Translations under genes and position numbers: made by a program
Assembly (NCBI GenBank): GCA_050331815.1
Contig: JBHJGM010000001.1
Span: forward strand, 62,001 to 126,000
Origin: JBHJGM01 sp050331815
GTDB taxonomy: Bacteria; Verrucomicrobiota; Verrucomicrobiia; Opitutales; JBHJGM01
Reading direction: 5' to 3'
Length of the DNA stretch: 64,000 nt
The notes under the pieces: model-generated
Told to the model about the DNA's origin: nothing
The model's input: the letters and a program-made list of their open reading frames with translations, nothing else
Databases searched by the model: none
Shown: piece by piece, positions 58,423 to 64,000 of the stretch
Layout: every line of letters starts with the position of its first letter
Position numbering within the stretch: the first letter of the stretch is position 1

Positions 58423-58461
58423 TTGACGGTACGCGGGGCATAGGTGCATTATACGCGTACC
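58423..58461 (+). promoter_or_regulatory. Candidate promoter P2 with overlapping operator-like palindrome
   Basis: TTGACG (58423-58428) and CATTAT (58447-58452) stand 18 bases apart. An inverted repeat, GGTACGCG (58428-58435) and CGCGTACC (58454-58461), brackets the -10 region with arms one edge beside the -35 box. A dimeric regulator bound there would block P2 and lie just downstream of P1. Confidence 0.45.
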
Positions 58462-58501
58462 CTAACAACCCCTACTTCGTTCATCCTAAACAGTCATCCC
58501 A

Positions 58502-59164
58502 ATGAAAGTTACCTTGTTGCTCAGCGCGACCAGTCTTGTGGTCGGCGCTTCCCTGGCTCACGGCCAGTTTATCTTCTCGGATTTCGACGTTACCAATATC
58601 TGGAGCGATGCTGCCGCCACCTCCACCATCGTCGATTCGGACACCTCTGATCCTGATTTGGAACTGCGTGTGGTCGGCACCGGCGGTTTTCAGAATGCGC
58701 TAACCACGGGTACCATCGCGCGTGACGATCCCTTCCTGGAAAACTTTAATCTGTTTACGGAGCTGGCGTGGGACTATTCCAGTCTCGCAGCGGATCACCC
58801 CACCGCCAATTTCATCAATAACTTCCTCATCATCAACACGAACGTGAACGGCTTCGGGTTCAACAATGTGTTCAACGGGGGTTTTGTCGGTTCGAGTGCA
58901 GGTAATTTCAGTGGCACCGTTGTTTACGATTTTGCCAACGACCCGGATGATGACGTTCTTTCCGCCGTCCATGATTACATCGCGGGCGAAGGCACGTTTT
59001 TCCAGTTGTTCCTCGTGCAGCAATCCAACGGTGGAGCTACCAATGTGGTGAGCTACGACGACTTCCGTTTCCAAACCGAAGTGCCGGAACCCTCGACCTA
59101 CGCAGCCATTTTCGGCGGGCTAGCGCTGGGTCTGGCGGTCCTGCGTCGCCGTCTGCGCAAATAG
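58502..59164 (+). CDS. PEP-CTERM-anchored exported protein
   Basis: A 220-residue protein: signal peptide (MKVTLLLSATSLVVGASLAH, cleavage near HGQF), a body rich in Asn, Asp, Gly and aromatic residues with beta character (FSDFDVTNIWSDAA, NFINNFLIINTNVNGFGFNN), and a C-terminal PEP-CTERM signal VPEPSTYAAIFGGLALGLAV followed by LRRRLRK. An exosortase should cleave and sort it to the surface or matrix. No cysteines or catalytic motif are seen in the mature part. It has its own promoter candidates and a strong terminator, so it is a single-gene unit. It shares no clear similarity with the PEP-CTERM protein at 28380 apart from the tail. Confidence 0.85.
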   Translation: MKVTLLLSATSLVVGASLAHGQFIFSDFDVTNIWSDAAATSTIVDSDTSDPDLELRVVGTGGFQNALTTGTIARDDPFLENFNLFTELAWDYSSLAADHPTANFINNFLIINTNVNGFGFNNVFNGGFVGSSAGNFSGTVVYDFANDPDDDVLSAVHDYIAGEGTFFQLFLVQQSNGGATNVVSYDDFRFQTEVPEPSTYAAIFGGLALGLAVLRRRLRK

Positions 59165-59192
59165 ATTTACGTTTGCTTGTCTAGACCTCATC

Positions 59193-59229
59193 ACCGGCTG
59201 CGACCTTCATGGGTTGCAGCCGGTTTTTT
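59193..59229 (+). terminator. Intrinsic terminator of the PEP-CTERM gene
   Basis: ACCGGCTGCGACC (59193-59205) pairs with GGTTGCAGCCGGT (59212-59224) in a 13-bp stem with one G-U pair and a 6-base loop, followed by TTTTTT. It lies 29 bases after the stop. On the minus strand no T run follows, so it does not serve carB. Confidence 0.92.
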
Positions 59230-59292
59230 GTGCCAAGGACGTCTGCCGACTGAGCAGCGCGCAGGGTGTTGGCAGCTTAACCGGTTACAGCT

Positions 59293-62544
<3,252 letters not shown>

Positions 62545-62717
62545 CTTGAGGCGTCCTCCGGGGCCGGGAGGGCGGTTCGGAACGGAATGTGTAAAATTGC
62601 CGGAGAATGCCCGTCGCCGTTACGCGGGGCAAGTTTTTCATCGCCGGCGTCCAGGCACCGCACGCCGGCCAGAAACCGCTTGAGCCAAAGCGTCCAAAAT
62701 GGGACGCTGTGCCAAGG

Positions 62718-64000
62718 ATGTCCCAACTGCCTTTTTGTCTGTTTTGCTTAACGTTCGGCCTTCTGGGGTTGGTCAGGGTCTCGGCACTGCATGCCGAGGA
62801 TTTCACGGATTTCGTCAACAAGGACGGGGAGACGATTCGCGGCCAGATCATGGGCTGGGACCCCGATGGCAACATGAACTTCATGCGCCAGGACAATCAA
62901 GAGGTGTACACGATTCCCTTTACCTACTGGGACGACGCCACCCGCCAGCGCCTGCTTCCGGACGCGATCGAAGCTTTCGACAAGGCAAACATGTTCGAAA
63001 TTACGGTGGAGCCCTGGAGCTACGAGGGGCTGCGCCCGAGCCTGGGCCCGCAGACGGAGATGGACGGGAGGAGCCGTTCGCTTTTCGATGCCTGGGACAA
63101 CCTGCATGTGGTGGGCAGTCGCTTCACCAGTGGCATCATACGTGTGACCAACAACTGCCCCATCATCCTCGAGGATGTACGCGTCCAGGTGATGCTGTTT
63201 GACCGCTGGCGCCTCAGGAGCACGGGCGACCTGTCCCTCGACCTCAGCAACTCTAGCCTGCTGAGCCAGTCGCCACGCTTGCGCGCACAGATGGACGCAC
63301 GGTACCAGTTGGTGCTGCCGCGGATGGTTCCTGGAGAAACCTGCCTGATCCTCCTGCCGCCGGGTTACCCGACCTTTGTGATTCATCGCAGCAGCCTACC
63401 GAACTCCTCCAGAACCAATGTCCAGGCATTGGAAGAGGGCATCTTTCGGCTGGATGCCCGCATGGTCGTGCTTGACCGCACTGTGGACGAAGCCATGGCC
63501 TTCAGCGAAGAGCCTGACGAAGACGACGAGGCCGATCCAGATGACGACGAGGCGGACACGGGCGACGCTGCGGAGGCGGCCATTGACGTTATATTGACCA
63601 AAGTCTGGCCCGAGCCCTTTCAGGTGGCGTACCCGAAGTTTGGGAAGGTCCAAGACGGCGTTGAGCTCACTTTCGTCGACGAACACTTTGAAGCCGACCC
63701 TTGGACGTTCATGACCTATGAGGATGGTGAGGAAATGCACCTGGTGTCCACGCATTTGAACAAGCGGCACCGGTTGTGGGGTGCGGAAAATCGGCACCTC
63801 ATGGCGGAACTGGTCTCGCTGCGCGGAGAGCAGGTGAAGCTCATTCCCAAAAGTGGCGGCAGCGTCCGCAGTGTGCCGCTCAGTGCCTTCGACGCGCCCA
63901 CGGTCGACTACATCAAGCGCTGGGACTTGCTCAAGAGCCTCGCCTTCCACCTGGATTTTCGCCTCGAGCGTAACCGCAAGGATCATGCGTTGTCCTCGAC
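62718..64000 (+). CDS. Exported protein with two SHD1-like segments and acidic linker (3' truncated)
   Basis: An open frame runs from ATG 62718 to the window end (427 codons). It starts with a signal peptide (LPFCLFCLTFGLLGLVRVSA, cleavage near LHAED). Residues about 27-75 (DFTDFVNKDGETIRGQIMGW, then EVYTIPFTYWDDATRQRLLP) resemble the SLA1-homology-1 (SHD1) unit common in exported proteins of Planctomycetota and Verrucomicrobiota. A middle beta-rich part (NNCPIILEDVRVQVMLFDRW) is followed by a very acidic linker near residue 265-290 (EEPDEDDEADPDDDEADTGD). A second SHD1-like unit comes at about 350-400 (LMAELVSLRGEQVKLIPKSG, then SVRSVPLSAFDAPTVDYI). The function is unknown. A GTG at 62709 is an alternative start. 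Confidence 0.7.
   Translation, partial: MSQLPFCLFCLTFGLLGLVRVSALHAEDFTDFVNKDGETIRGQIMGWDPDGNMNFMRQDNQEVYTIPFTYWDDATRQRLLPDAIEAFDKANMFEITVEPWSYEGLRPSLGPQTEMDGRSRSLFDAWDNLHVVGSRFTSGIIRVTNNCPIILEDVRVQVMLFDRWRLRSTGDLSLDLSNSSLLSQSPRLRAQMDARYQLVLPRMVPGETCLILLPPGYPTFVIHRSSLPNSSRTNVQALEEGIFRLDARMVVLDRTVDEAMAFSEEPDEDDEADPDDDEADTGDAAEAAIDVILTKVWPEPFQVAYPKFGKVQDGVELTFVDEHFEADPWTFMTYEDGEEMHLVSTHLNKRHRLWGAENRHLMAELVSLRGEQVKLIPKSGGSVRSVPLSAFDAPTVDYIKRWDLLKSLAFHLDFRLERNRKDHALSS

Overview
The window looks like a chromosomal segment of a GC-rich Gram-negative bacterium of the Verrucomicrobiota, most probably class Opitutae (Opitutales/Puniceicoccales). The pointers are two proteins with a VPEPSTYA-type PEP-CTERM tail, a prepilin-like protein with the H-x9-DG motif common in the PVC group, a protein with two SHD1-like segments, a lipid A gene of the LpxI type, an alpha-L-rhamnosidase and a sulfotransferase/FkbM/GT2 gene group. 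This placement is inference from gene content; no rRNA gene is present. I saw no phage, insertion sequence, CRISPR array or replication origin. Most of the window is housekeeping.

Layout. 1-600: the 3' end of an unknown acidic protein and a strong candidate 6S RNA with its own promoter. 607-4874 (minus): leuS, a FecR-like exported protein and lpxI. 4858-7738 (plus): an active HtrA-type protease and a degenerate partner. 8147-14655 (plus): ribE, a family-4-like uracil-DNA glycosylase, an Lrp/AsnC regulator with an aminotransferase, a membrane protein, a vapBC-like toxin-antitoxin pair and der. 14747-22356 (plus): a mutarotase-fold protein, fmt, a LysM protein, parB, secG, a LolA-fold protein, a fusion of ribbon-helix-helix segments to a histone H1-like tail, and aspC. 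22410-28301: icd, then AI-2E permease and glutaredoxin on the minus strand, then uvrA.

28380-31139 is the most distinctive accessory locus: two choice-of-anchor-M-like exported proteins, one with a PEP-CTERM anchor, flank a TTG-started prepilin-like protein. 31176-44150 holds an orphan HicB-like protein, valS, glnD, a double-GAF histidine kinase, a Ski2-like helicase, and a response regulator / small basic protein / PilB-GspE ATPase cluster. 44160-50644 holds GH78, a winged-helix regulator, tRNA-Arg(ACG), a small membrane protein, hpf with a terminator, an SDR enzyme and an RluA-type pseudouridine synthase. 50641-64000 holds ppc, a GT2 / FkbM / sulfotransferase group, a secreted esterase, a PEP-CTERM protein with tandem promoter candidates and a strong terminator, carB, and a truncated SHD1-like exported protein.

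Functional links. leuS, valS, fmt, tRNA-Arg, der, hpf and rluA serve translation and ribosome assembly. icd, ppc and aspC meet at oxaloacetate/2-oxoglutarate, and glnD senses nitrogen from the same node. lpxI, secG, the LolA-like protein and the HtrA pair serve envelope building and quality control. Gene packing is tight: ATGA overlaps at ribE/udg, vapC/der, SDR/rluA and FkbM/sulfotransferase, convergent overlaps at the kinase/helicase and rluA/ppc ends, and a divergent start overlap at leuS/htrA.
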